Below are positions 23,581 through 37,540 of a stretch of DNA of 64,000 nucleotides, piece by piece. The DNA is from Quillaja saponaria (lineage: Eukaryota > Streptophyta > Magnoliopsida > Fabales > Quillajaceae), in assembly GCA_029379385.1 (NCBI GenBank), contig CM055618.1:1994134-2058133 (forward strand), read 5' to 3'. Every line of letters begins with the position of its first letter. Position 1 is the stretch's first letter. The translations under genes and the position numbers were made by a program. The notes under the pieces are model-generated. The model saw nothing but the letters and a program-made list of their open reading frames with translations, was not told the DNA's origin and searched no databases.

Positions 23581-23979
23581 TTATTTCCTCGTATATGTGT
23601 TAAGTGGCTTGTTATCTTTATTAACTTTATCTTATTTTAAGGATCTTAATTACTTGTTAGATTTTGTAAATATAATTTATGATGTGCATTGTGTACTATT
23701 TGAATTAATGCTTTGACAGTATATGGGTTGGGTTTGGGTCAGCCGAGTATGTCCATAAAAATATGGTTATAGACTACATTACAAGAAATTATTATATTTG
23801 TGCCTGTAAAAGTACAAATTAGAAAATTTCTTATAAATTTGATTATTGATGCATATATTATTTTGCATACGCATATATTGGTTTAATTTTGGTGCCATAT
23901 ATTTACTGTTTTATTATCTGCGTCTGCAAAGGTAAATACAAATGTAAAATACTATTTTATTTAAAATTATGTATATATG

Positions 23980-25849
23980 TGTTTGCCACTTAATGTACCT
24001 TTGTCTAGAGTGCCAGAAGCATATATTTTTCCCTAAATTGAAACCTAGCTTGCAAAATTTCATCTCTTCTTCCCCTTCTTTTCTCTCCAACTCACCTTTA
24101 TCTTCCTCTAGTTCCTAGTTTGAGAGAGCAATCAACAACCAAAGTTAGCAATCATCGTCATTGTAGAACAAGTTGCCTATCGCAAACTCAGCCATAGCTT
24201 AAAGCTTAAGCTTTAGTTAGTGCAGTCTTAAGAACTTTATTTGTTATTACTTCTCATAACTTGTCACATGACATCCAAATTTTCATAATTTCAAATATCT
24301 TTAGGCATTAATGTTGTGGCTTAGAGTAATATTTTTAGGGTCTAGAGACATGTGTGCAATTGTTATGGAGTGGGTGTTAATTTTGAAAAAATCATAAGCA
24401 TATGAGAGATTAAGAGTGCTTGGACCCTTTTCTTGCCTAACTTTCCAAGTTATTTGGTACTTAATTTCAAGTTTTTGACCCAAATTATAAAGGTTTAGTT
24501 ATGTTATATGCTTGATTATATTCCAATTGTTTGTATTGAATATATTTTGATATTTGATTTTTGTCTTGAATTGTCAAAATTTTTTCCTAACCCATTCAAA
24601 ATTATGTTGGCATCAGTTTCCCAAATTGATCAAAATTGTAGCATTGACTTTATGAAGGGTTCATAATTATTAACTGTAGGAAGGAATAGGTGGGAAGGGT
24701 TCAGAATTGTTAGAAAGGCACTATAAATTATTTTTGCAGAAAGTTTGAGACTGCCATAAAACATGGAACTAAAAGATTAATAAAATTGTTAGAATTGTTG
24801 AACCTTGGAGCTTCAATACTTGAGTTTTGGTTTTTGTCAAAAGCTAAGATGATGGTGCTTAATTAACAAAAATAAAAAAAATAAAGATAAAAACATGAGT
24901 TAATTAAGTTATAATGTTAATCAAAGAATAATTTCATATGCTTTACTGTTGTCTTCATTCCTTTTGTGATATTTGATTTGGAAAAAAAGAAAAAAGAAAA
25001 AAGAAAAAAGGTTGTTACTTTTATTAAATATATTTATATTTTCCATGGTATAAGGGAGCTAATATCTTTTATAGTTGGGGTTTGCTATCAGCCTAGCACT
25101 TACGTATGCTTGTAATTGTTTCTTGGTTATGCTTTTCTTATATGATTTACTTTGTGTATGTAAAGCTATGTTGATCTTATTGTTCTTTTTTTACATTTGC
25201 ATATTTTTTTCATACTTTATAAGCTTGAATTGATATTTGTACTTTGTTTAGTTTCTAGGAAAATTAAGAAAGAAAAATGTAATGCAAGATGTATTCGTCA
25301 AGAGTGAGTTATGCTTGTTTCAATAGGATAGGACTAGGATCCCTATTGGGATGTTACTGTTGTAAAATGTGAATACTTGAGTTAAACTTTGAGCTTGACA
25401 TTTAAAGAAAACCATTTTGCTAGCAAGTAAACTAGTTATGAATAATTAACATATTCATATAACTTGTTGTTTCAAGTATATTATTTAGATGACATATTAC
25501 CATGCCTAGAGGATGTCATACCCCATTCTAAGACATTATGGAGCTTCTACAATTGCACTTCCATGTTCTACTACAGTTGCAACTCCATCATCTCTCCCTT
25601 TTCCAATACTTGCTTCATCTCCATAACAGGTTTGGTACTTAATTAATGTGGGCTCTTCACATATCCCTTGAGTTTAGGATCATTTGAACACATAAGTACG
25701 TTATAATTTTAAGTTTAGATATCTTTCTCATTTACTGATTTAATTGCATTCTATTGTTCTTACACTTGCTTTTTCTTGCAGCTTTAGCTTATTAGGATAT
25801 AAAGCATAGGACGAATCTTGAAGAACCCATGTGAAGGACAAAATTGAGT
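23980..25849 (+). other. Leader/intron-like region of the CACTA element
   Basis: A pyrimidine-rich stretch with CTTCTTCCCCTTC (near 24065) resembles a 5' leader, then AT-rich DNA without reading frames. An AAAAAAGAAAAAAGAAAAAAG tract lies at about 24984-25009. Confidence 0.35.
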
Positions 25850-27300
25850 GTGTTGCACCAACCACACAAAGGAGGAAGAGGAGCAAGAATAAGATTGCCC
25901 CTCCATTTTATGTTAAGGATGATTGCCTACTTACCCATATAGTTGGGACAGGTAATTATTTTCCATATTACATTATTCAAATATATTTATAGCTTGTATG
26001 TTGCTTATGTGTGTATCTTTTTGAATGTATTGTAGAGCATTCATTGAAAAGACCCTAAGAATACGAAGGTAGGGACTACCATATCTGGTATTGTCATGAA
26101 GCACCTTCTAGTTCTTGTCTTCTACTACCGAAAGTTCAATGAGGAAGTGAAGTCATGTTGTAAAATGATCTTTTGGTAAGTACAATAATAATATTTCTGA
26201 AATTTTAATTTTATTTTAATATGTTGTTAAATTAGTGACAATCTAATTTGGTGTTATACTTTATCATGCATCGACAGATTAGGCTTGCCATTCCTGATGA
26301 GAGAACTATATCTCAATATATCTTCAATGTAGCTACCGAGAAGTGGTATTGGTATGCTATAGAAGTTACACACTAATTTTGTCAACAAAACTGGTGGGAG
26401 GCATTGTACATTGAGTGGGCAAGCCCTAACTTCTAGAGGAGTTCAAAGACGATATCAGCTAATAGGCGAGCAAGTAATGAGCTTATAACCATGCATCTGG
26501 CTCCGTCAACATAATTGTTCACTAAAAGCTTCTGGTTAGTCATAATTTATTTGATAACATTGAGTTCGAGCTTTATATTATACTCTTTTTGGCTAATAAA
26601 GTCTTATATTCTTTGTATAGGTATGAGAGTTGGCTTGAGAGCCAACAGTGATAGAGGTTTTCAATCTTACTCATAAGAGAAAGAGTGGTGATTTCGTGAC
26701 ACAAAATCAAAGACCCTCAGTGTTAGTTAATTTTTTAAAAGTTATGCATAATTGTTTTTTGTTACCATATTTACATGTTTGATTGCAAAACTAACTCTTT
26801 TTTATTTGTAGCAGATGTTTAAAACTTTAAATTAAGGTGGAATCTAGTCAATCTAGTGCCTAATCGGACACCGATACACTAGCCTAGCCCCTTGAGTGAC
26901 CATGCTTTATTCATAAAGTTAGCGGGTGGTAAGAAGAAATGTCTGATCTACAATTTTGGTGGTTGTATCAACTCCTACCAAGTATTAGGAGAAGTTGAGT
27001 CCATCTCTACATCTTTTAGCATTGGGAGACCTTATGTTGTATTTCCATTTTCTTTGGGATTCATACCATAGAAGACGGTGCCGTCTCACTTCGAGTTCCT
27101 TCCTTCATAATCGAATCTGATGATATGCTTTGGCAATGTTACCTACCAAATAAAAGACCTGCTAGGTGATCGGAATAGCTCAGGTTAGTGAGGACTCACT
27201 CACTCACTTACTCCTTATCTATCTTATAGTTAACTTATTCTATCTATAAAGTTAAAAAGGCGACCCACCCATTTTTTATGTAGGATTTTGTTGGAAGAGA
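25850..27300 (+). pseudogene. Decayed CACTA transposon protein (En/Spm TNP1/Ptta-like)
   Basis: Broken plus-strand frames include TTQRRKRSKNKIAPPFYVKD (near 25860), an ATEKWYWYAIEV-like segment followed by EALYIEWASPNF (26320-26440), and LTHKRKSGDFVTQNQRPS (near 26665-26720). This order, a WR.W...-type segment, then a '..W.SPEF..LS..N..NR' block, then an 'F..TH.KK' block, is characteristic of plant Ptta/En/Spm accessory transposase proteins. Stops and intron-like interruptions are frequent, so it is not functional. The catalytic TNP2-type transposase is not recognised in the window. Confidence 0.6.
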
Positions 27301-27769
27301 GCTTGTAAGATCTGAGGTACAATTGCCATCTTTGACACCACCACCTTAACCATTTAAAGTACGTTTTCTTTTAATTTTATTTTAAAAATTTATATCCTTT
27401 TGAATTATAGTTAGGATTTTATGCTTTAACTTAGTGTTTCTAGTTATAAACTTAGCATTTTTAAAATTCGTGAGGAAAACGATCATTTATAAGTCTAAGG
27501 ACGAGACGACCTTACTGCAGTATCCGTAATGTCAAATAAGTTCTGTAAGAGGAAACATGACATTATTTGGAAGATCGTTGGAAAAACTATGCAAGTTTTA
27601 GAGTTTCAACTTATAAACTTAGCCTTTTTAGGGTGCGGAGGGAAAAATAATCACTTATAAGTCCTAAGGACAAGAGGATTGTATCGTAACAAAGTTCCAT
27701 TGTCTTATCCAGTTTCTATTTGTTTTCTTTCTATTTCAGCAGATTTCATCTAAGGTGCAATCTGATAAG
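27301..27769. other. Unassigned AT-rich DNA with an internal repeat
   Basis: Two similar blocks around 27435-27530 and 27600-27690 share TTATAAACTTAGC, AATCATTTATAAGTC-like and AGGACRAGA segments, a diverged tandem duplication. No gene is seen. Confidence 0.4.
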
Positions 27770-28480
27770 CTTTTATAAATATTTTTACATTATCATCTTC
27801 ATCAAATCTCACAGCCAAAGGTTATATTCATTAAAAGCAACATGAATAGATTCTTCAATAACTACTGGTCTTTTATTAAACATTATATAAGTTTGACTAG
27901 TTAAAGAGAAACCAAAAAATATTTTTCCCTCAAATTTAGCATCAAATTTACAAAGATATCTTTATTATTACTATATGAATAAAGTATTTACAACCAAAAG
28001 CATGAATGTACTCAATGCTAGGTTTTCTTCATTTTCAAAACTCATATTGGGTTTTTCCTAACATTGATCTTACCAAAACCCTGCTCAGAATATAACAAGT
28101 AGCGTTGATAGATTTACCTCAGAGGTAGTGTGGTAGAGAATTCTCATATAACATTGTGCCGGTCATGTCTTCATAGGTGCTACTTTTTATTTCAATTACA
28201 TGATTGTTGTGGTGTTATAAGAGCTTAGAAGTTATGAACAATTCCATATTTAGTACATGAATTTTTAAATTTTTTACCATGATCACTTCTAATTTTTGAA
28301 ATTGAAAATATTATTTCATTTTGAACTCTTTCATAAAACTTTTTGAAATCAGAAAATGCATCCATGTATATCTTGAGTAATCATCAATGATAACAAACCA
28401 GTAGTGACTACCATGGTACTTGACAGTTTGTGTATGACCAAAACAATCCATTGGGCGTATTTTGACCATTTTGATTTTGT
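27770..28480 (-). pseudogene. Ty1/copia integrase fragment
   Basis: On the minus strand, YWFVIIDDYSRYTW (near 28400) is the copia integrase core with its catalytic Asp region. It is followed by a decayed GGEFEN-like and TPQQN-like stretch, then FGCK at about 28000 and a FDAKFEGKIF..GFS motif at about 27930, ending in the VIEESIHV block at about 27850. This order is diagnostic of copia polyproteins. Stops and frame changes interrupt it, and neither gag, RT nor LTRs are attached. It is a truncated insertion in the CACTA complex. Confidence 0.75.
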
Positions 28481-29640
28481 GGGAGAGGATTAATAGGTGT
28501 CGAAACTCTTATCGGTGCAATTACGGAGATTAGTCTAGGTTGTGTTTGGATAAGACATTGTGTTAACAGTGGTGTTATTCAACTATAGCCCATTAATTGA
28601 CTTGGGCAATTAACCCATAATTACATTTTTAATCGAATATCCAGGTGGTGGATAAGTCAAGGTAGTAGGATTTGTAAGATTGTCACTATTTGACCTAAAT
28701 GGTGTATATATATGCACGACACACTATTTGACCTAAATCGGATTTTGTTGATTAACACATTTATTTGTATAAAAAATGTTAAATTCACTAGCAATAACAT
28801 TTAAATACTGACATAACTCTTGAAAAATTTATTTCAAAGTTTTCTCCAACTATTTCTCGATGGGTTATATCCACTGGGCTAAAGCTTCCGTATTATACTT
28901 TATCTTGTCTATGAAGGTTGTTGTAAATTGTAATTTCGCTTTATTCTGGATGAAAATTATCGTTCATGATGTATTATGACGAGGAAGTGAGCTTTGCATT
29001 TCCTTTTTGTTAGGAGAGTTCGACATCTAATGAGATGATAAGAGTTATTAACTAAATTTTGTCAAGGTCTGACCCTACATATATCGTACCATTGTGGATC
29101 AAAACAAAAAATTTCATTTATAATCCAGTCAGTTGAAGTTATCATGAAAGCTCTTGACTTATTCTTATGATATATTTGTGGAAGAAACATTAACTGCTCA
29201 TATTCTTCATCAATTGAGTTTGTATAATATACTTTTCACGCCGGAAATCAGGAAAAGACAAAACTAGATATCTAAGACCCTAATAATGTGTCTTACTATG
29301 TTTAGAACATAGAAAACACATCGGGGCACTGCATTCTTGGCTTTAAGTTGATTAATCGATGTAGTTAGAAGAAATGATAGCAAGTATTTGTTCCAGCTTT
29401 CAACATTTGGCTCTAAAAAAGCAATGATCTACTATCTATCTGATATAAATTAACAAAAGGAGCTTAAGACCTATAATCGATTTTTTTTTTTTTAACTAAA
29501 AAAGAATCAAGCATTGATTTGCAAATGTTCATTTATAATATTCTTCTTACAAGCTTAAACTTTAAAATCCATTTGAAAACATAGAAAAGCCCCAACTTTC
29601 ATACTCCATTTTCTTTGCAAATTCAAATCAAACATTGTGA
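28481..29640. other. Unassigned transposon-like DNA
   Basis: No domain recognised on either strand. Some short frames exist but none is long. A poly(T) run lies near 29482-29493. Confidence 0.3.
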
Positions 29641-30240
29641 AAAATTATAACATCTACGTCTGCACTACATCAGACTCAGAAATTGCAGACGCCATAAGCA
29701 TTATTTATGCTGCATTTTCAGAAAATTTCATATTCTGATATTTCTAAAGTAAATGCAAAAGTTGATTACTTTTCGGGTCATATTCCTTGAACTTTTATGC
29801 GTCTGTAATTTTAATATCAGCGACTACCCATGCAGATGTAGTTATCAAATAGTGGCACCATATTCTTAAATTTTTATGATTCAACATTTTAATTATTTGC
29901 GTTTGTGTATTACAGATTCGGATAGTATCTGCCACTTAATATATCAGCATCTGCAATGGCAGACGTAGATACTTTCCTTAATTAAGTTCCCAATATGTAA
30001 CATTTGTTTCCTTATCCCTTCCTCCCTCCTCCCTCCCTATTCAGACCCACAGCTGTTGTAAGTCTATCCTTTGCCAAAAACTCCATACCACCAAACTAAA
30101 AACTTTAAAACCAAAAATTGAAACTCTAAGATCGCATCTGAAACTTCAAGATTGGCGCTAGAGATCCATCATCCTCCCTATCCGTCCAAACTCATTGTCG
30201 TCGTAGGTCCATCCTTTGCAATAGAGACAACCACTAAATA
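29640..30240 (+). repeat. Second CACTA subterminal cluster and leader
   Basis: Motifs of the form CTACGTCTGC, TTGCAGACGCC, TGCGTCTGTAA and TCTGCAATGGCAGACG recur on both strands between 29655 and 29960. A pyrimidine-rich leader (CCTTCCTCCCTCCTCCCTCC, 30019-30038) follows. It resembles the 23777-24110 arrangement, suggesting another CACTA left end interrupted by the pararetrovirus at about 30250. Confidence 0.5.
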
Positions 30241-30252
30241 TGCGATGAGTTC

Positions 30253-30264
30253 ATCTCAGAGCCA
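30253..30264 (+). promoter_or_regulatory. Decayed tRNA-Met primer-binding site, copy A
   Basis: ATCTCAGAGCCA is close to the intact site seen in copy B and holds the same position relative to the following leader. This marks the start of the viral genome unit. Confidence 0.55.
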
Positions 30265-30959
30265 AGGAAAAGTAAGGATAAATGTGTAAAGATTTATTTT
30301 ACTTTACTTTTCTGTCTTAGATCTTAACATTACATTATGTGCAAAATTATATTTTTTATTGATGGCATAAATAATACTCCAAGTGAGATCTGTTGTTGGC
30401 AATATGACTTGCTGAAGGGCCTGATTAAGCCCATGTAAGGCAGTAAGTTCCAACTATTATAGCTTGTTGAGCATTTTATTAGCCAAATAAAATGGTATGA
30501 TTTTACCAAAAACAAATCTTTGATCTAATCTAGTTTAGTAAATCAAGATCAATACTCATCCTTACACTCCCATGGAACCTGAGGTTTTGATACTAAAAGA
30601 ATCGGGTTAGTACACTTATTACTTTTCTCCTCTCTGTCTTTTAATTATGTTGAGATCTTTTTCTTGCTCTTCTTTTACTTTTTCTCCTCCTGAATCTTCA
30701 TTTCAATCTAACAAAATTCTTAAATAAGAAATCAATTTTGAAGAAATATCTCAATCAATGAACAATTGAAAATTTTCAAAAATTCCAAACAATGAAATTT
30801 ACAAACCCAATTCCTTGTTCACCCTCAAAAGTAACCATACTATCAAAATTGTTGAATAAAGAATTCCAATTGATTCTGATTGTGAAGAAATTCCTTTACT
30901 TTCAGAAATTTTTTTAAAATTCATAAGCAATAATACAATTATCTATATCTTGGATGTGT

Positions 30960-31233
30960 TTAAATTGCAGAAAAACCTTTGATAAGGGAAGGCCTTAACC
31001 CCTTTATTTTCTTATGTCTTCGTGACTATCAGATGATCAATTTTCATAAATCCCTCTTAGGAACGGTTGAAACTAGCCCCTTTAGTGGTCCGATCTATTT
31101 TAATTTTTTTCCAAACATGACAATCTCTTTGCAAGATAAAAATATTTTAGATTCTTTAGTCTTAAATGTTAAACTTTCAAATTTTAATATCAAATCTAGA
31201 TCATTCTTGGTAGCTTTAGTCTATCGTATATAA
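30960..31233 (+). pseudogene. Viral movement-protein core, copy A
   Basis: The segment has the caulimovirid movement-protein landmarks: a REGLN segment, then a SLLGT segment, then SGPIYFN with a downstream PNMTISL, followed by a LVYRI-like end. These proteins open plasmodesmata for cell-to-cell spread. The frame is open for about 85 residues but is not joined to the rest of a polyprotein. Upstream sequence with stops covers the N-terminal part. Confidence 0.7.
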
Positions 31234-33379
31234 TATACAACAATGATATCTGCTTTCACTTCAAATCTCTCAAACAATGAAGAAAAGTAAAAACAATAAT
31301 TTTTCTAACTGATTTTTTGAAGGCAAACTTTACTACTCTAAAATCAATCTCTTGGGAAGAAGTTAATCTTCTTGACAAATGGACTCTTGATAAGGCCACG
31401 TCTGCCTGCTCATGATCAAAAACCCTTCTCTATTTCTAAAATTATTTAATACCTTACAGGTAAAGTAAAAATCTCTTTAATAAAACAAAAAGTCGAAGAA
31501 ATTTTGGATCAACTTATCCAGACTCTGCAAGAAATTCTTGTTTGTCTAGATCCTCTTGTTCTTCAATCCATTCACCAATTCATCTTCAAGGTTTAAAAAA
31601 CACATCTAGCATTTATACACCAAAGAAGATGAGAATCAATTTGAAAAACCTCATTCTCTTATTTTTTTTCATATTTAAATGATAACCTGAAAATTAATAC
31701 AATTCAAACTGTTTTTCAAATTGATAAAGATTCCTTAGAAAATATTTTTATCAAGAAAAGCACAATCTTGAAAGAACTTAGTTTTTTTGAAAATTTACTG
31801 GCTCTAAAAGACAAAAAATTTCAAATCTTTATTCCAAATTTATGAAAATTTATAAAATTTATATTTTGTTCTTTGAATGGTTTGAAATTTATGCAAAAGA
31901 AAATGGTATCAATTATCCTTTATTCAAATTCATAAATGTTAATACTCAAAAAACAAAAGATTGGATAACTTATAAAAATGAAATTATTAATTCAATTTTT
32001 TCTCCTCATAAATTCTTAAAAATTCCTACCCAAAATTTTGCCAGAAAAATAATTTATGTACTATCAATTCCTTTTAAAAATAAAGATTTAACTGAAATAG
32101 TGAAATCTAAATACATTCAACCTCTTTATGAATAAAATAATTACACCAAATATTATTTTTAAGCTATAAAAAATCATCTTTCTGAATTAAAACGCAATAT
32201 GTAAAATGAAAATACTATTTTTACTTCTTATAAGATTTTCACAAAGATTAACAAAGAATTAGGTCCTAGTTCGAGTTCCTTTTCTCAACATGTTTTTTTT
32301 TTTAACAAAATCTCTAAACAAATTATCCAAATAGAGAGAAATATTGTTCCTAACACTCCTCAACAAACTAATTCCTTTCTTACGAATTAACAATTTAAGT
32401 TATGCAAATTCTATATCCGAACAAACTGATGATTCTCGAAAATTTCACAACAAAAAAATTAATCATATTCAAAATACCAATTGGCGAAAGTCTCAAAAAT
32501 TATATTATCCTAAGACTTATCCTCCTAACTTAGTCATAGAAGTAAAAGCTCAGATAATTAATAATTCTTTTAGTGCAAACAACATTTATGAATGGACAAT
32601 CTGAATACAATATTCTTAATATGTTACAGCAAATGAACATAGTCAGTACTGCTTATTAAATCTTTCACAATTATTCTGATCAATTTATCCTTAATATTTT
32701 AATATCAGTTTTACTAGTCAATTAAAAGGATAGTGGGTTGAACACCTCACTGAAAATGAGTGAAGCCAAATAAACTTAGTCATCAAAATTGATACTAAAG
32801 GAAATCCTCTCCTTAATGAAGAAGGAAATCAAATCCAAGATTCTGTAAATACTCTTATTTATGTTATCACAAAACATTTCATAGGAGATTCGTCTATATA
32901 GTGTGACAAATCCGTTTAACTCCTTTCCAATCTTAAGTGTTGTACCCTTGCCGACTTTAAGTGATATAAAAATACATTCTTCACCAAAGTCTTATCTAGA
33001 TCCGATAGTAATTAACTTTTTTGGAAAGAAAAATTCTACCTGGTTTTCCTCGTTCTTTAGGAGACAAAGTTAGAGAAAAAAAAATATTAACAATGGAATT
33101 ATTCCATATGAACAATTAATTTATGGACAGCTTTGTAGCTATGTCCAGAAAATTGCTTTAAAAATCTGACAGGACGACAAAATACAAAGGCAATTAGTCA
33201 AAAAAAGATCCCTTAATCGTAAGGATTTAGGAAGCTTCTATCCTCAATATGGTTTTGATTGTCCTCAAAGGTCATCCAAACAAAAAAAAAGAAAAATCAT
33301 TTTGAACTTTCCAAAACTTAGGAAAATAAACCACAAAAATCTTAAATGCACTCCTCAATATTTAAAAAAAAAAATAAAC

Positions 33380-33900
33380 CACTTGTTGTTTGTTTTAAAT
33401 ATACAAACTAGGCAATATTGCAAAATGCTGCAAAATTACAAAGAAAATCAAAGCTTTAAATATCAATGAAGGTATTCTAGCTTAACTTGATTGTCTTCTA
33501 ACTGAAGATTCGTCTCATAGTAAAGTTCAAGCCTCTTATGATATTGAAGAAATTAACCAAATCTAAAATGATGACGAAACCTCTTCAAATTCATCTTCAG
33601 AAACTATTGAATATAATGTCCTTACTACAGAACAAGATATTATCTTTAAAGTCATTACTAGTCTTCCAAATTATGAATATAAGAAAAATTATCTCTACAA
33701 ACTTAAAGAAATCCTGGAAACCTCAGAAAAATCAAGTAGACCTTCTCAAAATTTTTCAATAGTTACAAACTCTTTTAATCTAAAAAATGTTCTATCCAGA
33801 TTTAACTCTGAGAAAAAGCCTGTAACTCTTCAATATCTTCAATATGAAGTTTCAAAACTCAAAACTGAAATCAAATATTTAAAAAATCAATAACAAGAAA
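33380..33900 (+). pseudogene. Coat/nucleocapsid-region remnant, copy A
   Basis: A degenerate zinc-knuckle position lies near 33385-33430, with a matching but better kept CxxC-like knuckle in copy B around 43060. Charged, coiled-coil-like stretches (about 33540-33890) follow, as expected between the coat and protease regions. Several stops. Assigned from position and from comparison with copy B. Confidence 0.5.
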
Positions 33901-34069
33901 ATACTTTAGCAATCCAACTCCTTCAAAAAGAAAAGAAAAATTCATCTTTTAAAACATCCTCATCAAAACAGTATGAGTCTTCCTCTTTGGATGAAAACAT
34001 TGATATTTTTGGTGATAATTTTCTCAATCTAATCATTCGGGTTTCATATTAGAAATGGTACGTCCCAAT

Positions 34070-35940
34070 CAAACTTATCATTGAAAAATCTTTTGTCCTC
34101 GAAATAGTTACCTTATTTGATACAGGTGCAGATTCAAGCTATATTCTGGAAGGACAAGTTCTAACAAAATTTTATGAAAAAACTTCTGAATGATTAATTT
34201 CGGTTAATGGTTCTGAGATCATAATCCATTACAAATATTATAATGTAATAATTGAAAACTCTCATTTACAAATGTCATTAATATTTCTTCTTGCTAGGAA
34301 TATTACAAATCTACTCATCTTATGTATTGATTTCATTAAGCAATTAGATCTTTTTTGGGTTAACAAAAAAATATTCAAAGAAGTTATTGGTCAAACCATT
34401 TCCTTCACTTTCCTTAAAAAACCTACTTTTAAGAACCTCAATCTTATTAAAAATAAACAAAAACAAATCAATTTTCTTTTTGATGAAATTTCTTTCAAAA
34501 TAATAGAAACTTAACTCAATTTTTCAACCATAAAAAACAAAAAAAAAATATTTTGAAGAAAAAATTCAGATGTAAATTTGTTCTGATCTTTGAAATGCTT
34601 TCTGAAAAAAAAAAAAAAAAAAACAACATATGGTAGATCTTCCTTATGAGAAAGATTTTCATAAAAGACAAATTCTTACAAAAGCCCGTCCAATACAAAT
34701 GAATCAAGAAATGCCTGATTTTTTTCAAAAAGAAATTAGTGATATTCTTTTCAAAGGAATAATTCACAAGAGTAAGAGTTCATAGTCTTGTTCTGTTTTT
34801 TATATGAATAAAAATGAAGAGATTGAACTGCGGTACTTCCCATTAGTCATTAATTATAAATCACTCAATCAAGCTCTTCAATGGAGTGGGTATCCTATTT
34901 CTAACAAAAAATATCCTCTCAATCATTTATACTCTTCAAAATTTGATCTGAAATCAAGTTTCTGGCAAATACAAATCAAAGAATCTGACAGATACAAAAC
35001 TGCATTTACAATTTCTTTTGGTTAATAGGAATGAAATGTAATGCCTTTTGAATTAAAAGATGCTCATTCTGAATTCCAAAGAATTCATCATAAACATTAT
35101 ATTTTTAATCTTTATACAAAATTTATCATAGTTTATATTGATGATAGTTTAATTATCTTACAAAATATTGATAAACATTTCAAACATCTCAATATTTTCT
35201 TTGATATTACAAAGAAAATGGTTTGGCTATTTCCAGAATAGAATTTAGTCTTTTTCAAATAACAATCATATTTCTTGGTCACAACATTCACCATGGAACT
35301 ATCACTCCAATTGATTGGGCTATCTAATTCGCTGACAAGTTTTCTGATCACATTATTGACAAAACTTAGTTGCAAAGATTTTTAGGTTACCTAAATTATG
35401 TTTCTGATTTCTTTCTAGGAGTCAGTAATCTTATCAAACTTTTGCATGATAGGCTTAGGATTGATCCTCCTCCCTAGTTTGACATTCATACCAATATTGT
35501 TAAGCAAATTAAGTTTAGGATCAAGCATTTGCCATGTTTATATCTTCTTGATCCTAAAGCTTTCAAAATTGTTGAAACTGATGCCTCATACATTAGTTAT
35601 GGTGGTATTCTTAAGCAATCCCTCAATGTCAAATAACATATCATTACATATGCATCAAAACATTAGAATTCTGCACAACAATACCATCAAAAAAGAGATT
35701 TTAGTAATTGTTTTGTGCATTTTCAAATTTCAAAGTAATTTAATAAATCAAAATTTTTTTTTGTTAAAATCAATTGCAAATATGTAGAAAAAGTTTTACA
35801 AAAAATATTAAAAATCTAGCATCAAAACAGATTTTTGTCTGTTGGCAATCAATTTTATCTGTTTTTGATTTTGAGATTGAATACATCAAAGGTAGCTCCA
35901 ATTCTATTCCTGATTATCTTACTCTAGAATTCTTATAAAA
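34070..35940 (+). pseudogene. Viral protease, reverse transcriptase and RNase H remnant, copy A
   Basis: Aspartic protease motif DTGADSS at 34119-34139. RT palm segments follow, including the LVINYKSLNQAL region (34845 on), and the catalytic YIDD at 35134-35145 is intact. The RNase H start, TDASYISYGG, lies around 35578. Stops at several sites (for example near 34192, 35025 and 35240) and frame changes destroy the polyprotein, although both catalytic motifs of protease and RT survive as short islands. An A-run at 34606-34622 disrupts the frame between protease and RT. Confidence 0.85.
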
Positions 35941-35999
35941 TAGATAATATGTCTTGGAAAAAGAAAGAAAATGATGTTGAACCTCCAAAATCAGAAACC

Positions 36000-37362
36000 C
36001 AATTCAAAGAGGGACCATTCAATTTCTCATCCCAATCAATTCAAAAGCAATCCAAAGAGTGTTATGCTTTTCTCATAGAGACCCTTTTTAGCAATTAATT
36101 CAAAAACTTCTAGTTCTTTTGAAGCAATCTTGAATAGACATTGCTAACAAAGAGCAATCCAAGTTAGTTGGCCCTCGCAATTCAAAAAATTGCATCCAGT
36201 TCAATCAAGAAGATCTAGGTCAGGCTATTACCCTGCTAGCTCAATCAGTGATAACAATACCTTCAGGTAAGGAATTTGTCTCTCCAATCTCTTCTCAAAA
36301 ACCACAATCTTTCTATGTTCCAATTTCTCTAGCCTAAACTATCCTTCAAATGAAATCTCAATTTTTTTATTAATAATTCCCGTTTGGTTCCTCAAATGGT
36401 TTTTTCACCAAATTGGCATTTTATGCCCATAGACATTTCAAAAACCCAGAAATATTATGAATTTATTTTGGTTAATAGTGATTCTGTTGTTATCAAACAT
36501 TATAAGTCAAAATCGGATGCTAATTTTATCACGCATTTCACAATTCAAATCCTAAAGGTAATCCATCATTCAAACTAGAACATCGATCTTTTCAAAACAC
36601 GCAAATTCTCCCAGCCATTTGATCCTATTGGCTATAGTTACTAGGATTATCAAACCGCCTGGTACAATGTTTTCAATTTTCAAAATAGTGATTATAAGCA
36701 TTCATGGTTTATATTTTTCAAAAATAAAGTCCAGTATAGCTGACCTCATTGGTTCTCCCAGTAGTTGTCTTTACATGGTCCTTGTACAAAAAACATTTCA
36801 CATGAAGTAGCTAATGACTTACTTTATTTTGATAAAAATTTCAATATATCTGACCATAATCTTATACTACTACATTTCTTCTCAAAATTTGTTCTAGCAT
36901 AGATTTATACATGGCAATACAAGTACCCCAAAGGCTTCCATGGTCATCAAGGTCTTTTACAAAAATTGTCTTCCCTTCTCAAGTAAGGCTCAACAAAATG
37001 GTGGACAAATTTTAATACCTCAAAAACTTATGCCACTTCAATTAGAAATTAGATCCAACAAAATCCCTAATTTCTAAACAAATCTCCTCCAGAAGTCACT
37101 CAATTTTTACAGCAAAAATTTCATATTTTAGTCAAGCTAGCTTCTTGTTTAAACAAATAGGAATATCTTCAGAATCTTAAAACCATGGCTCAACTATTAC
37201 AAGAAAAAGAACACGTGGATGATGAAGCTACCTCTGCCCCTCAAAAAGTAGATAGAAAACTAGTTTCTTGTTTTTCTTCCAAAACTTCAGAAAAGGGTTC
37301 TACTGATTATACCCAATCCAATGAAGATGACTGTTATGGTATCAATCTTGAAGATGACTAAA
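36000..37362 (+). pseudogene. C-terminal region of the viral polyprotein, copy A
   Basis: Broken frames downstream of RNase H, ending in an acidic segment with YGINLEDD then a stop at about 37360. The first part, to about 36470, matches copy B in reverse orientation. The rest has no counterpart there. Similar C-terminal extensions occur in petu-like viruses, but I cannot name a domain. Confidence 0.5.
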
Positions 37363-37389
37363 ACAGTTAAAATTTTTACAATTTTCGGT

Positions 37390-37540
37390 GGATCACTGTA
37401 GCAAGTCGCTGTAGATTACTGTTATAACACATAGCATTATAGCATTTTACTGTAGCTTTTTTTAAACTATGATAGTTACTGTTCAAAACAGTAAATTTCA
37501 ATTTTCTATTTGAAGAGAGTTGCATCTCTCATTCAAGCAA
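37390..37540 (+). promoter_or_regulatory. Pararetroviral promoter-like region, copy A
   Basis: Directly after the last coding remnant are repeated ACTGTAG/ACTGTT elements (near 37396, 37421, 37450 and 37469). An AT-rich TCTATTTGAAGAGAG follows, then a GAGAGTTGCATCTCTC inverted repeat. Repeated ACTGT elements before a TATA-like sequence are typical of pregenomic-RNA promoters in this virus group. Whether it is active is unknown. Confidence 0.5.
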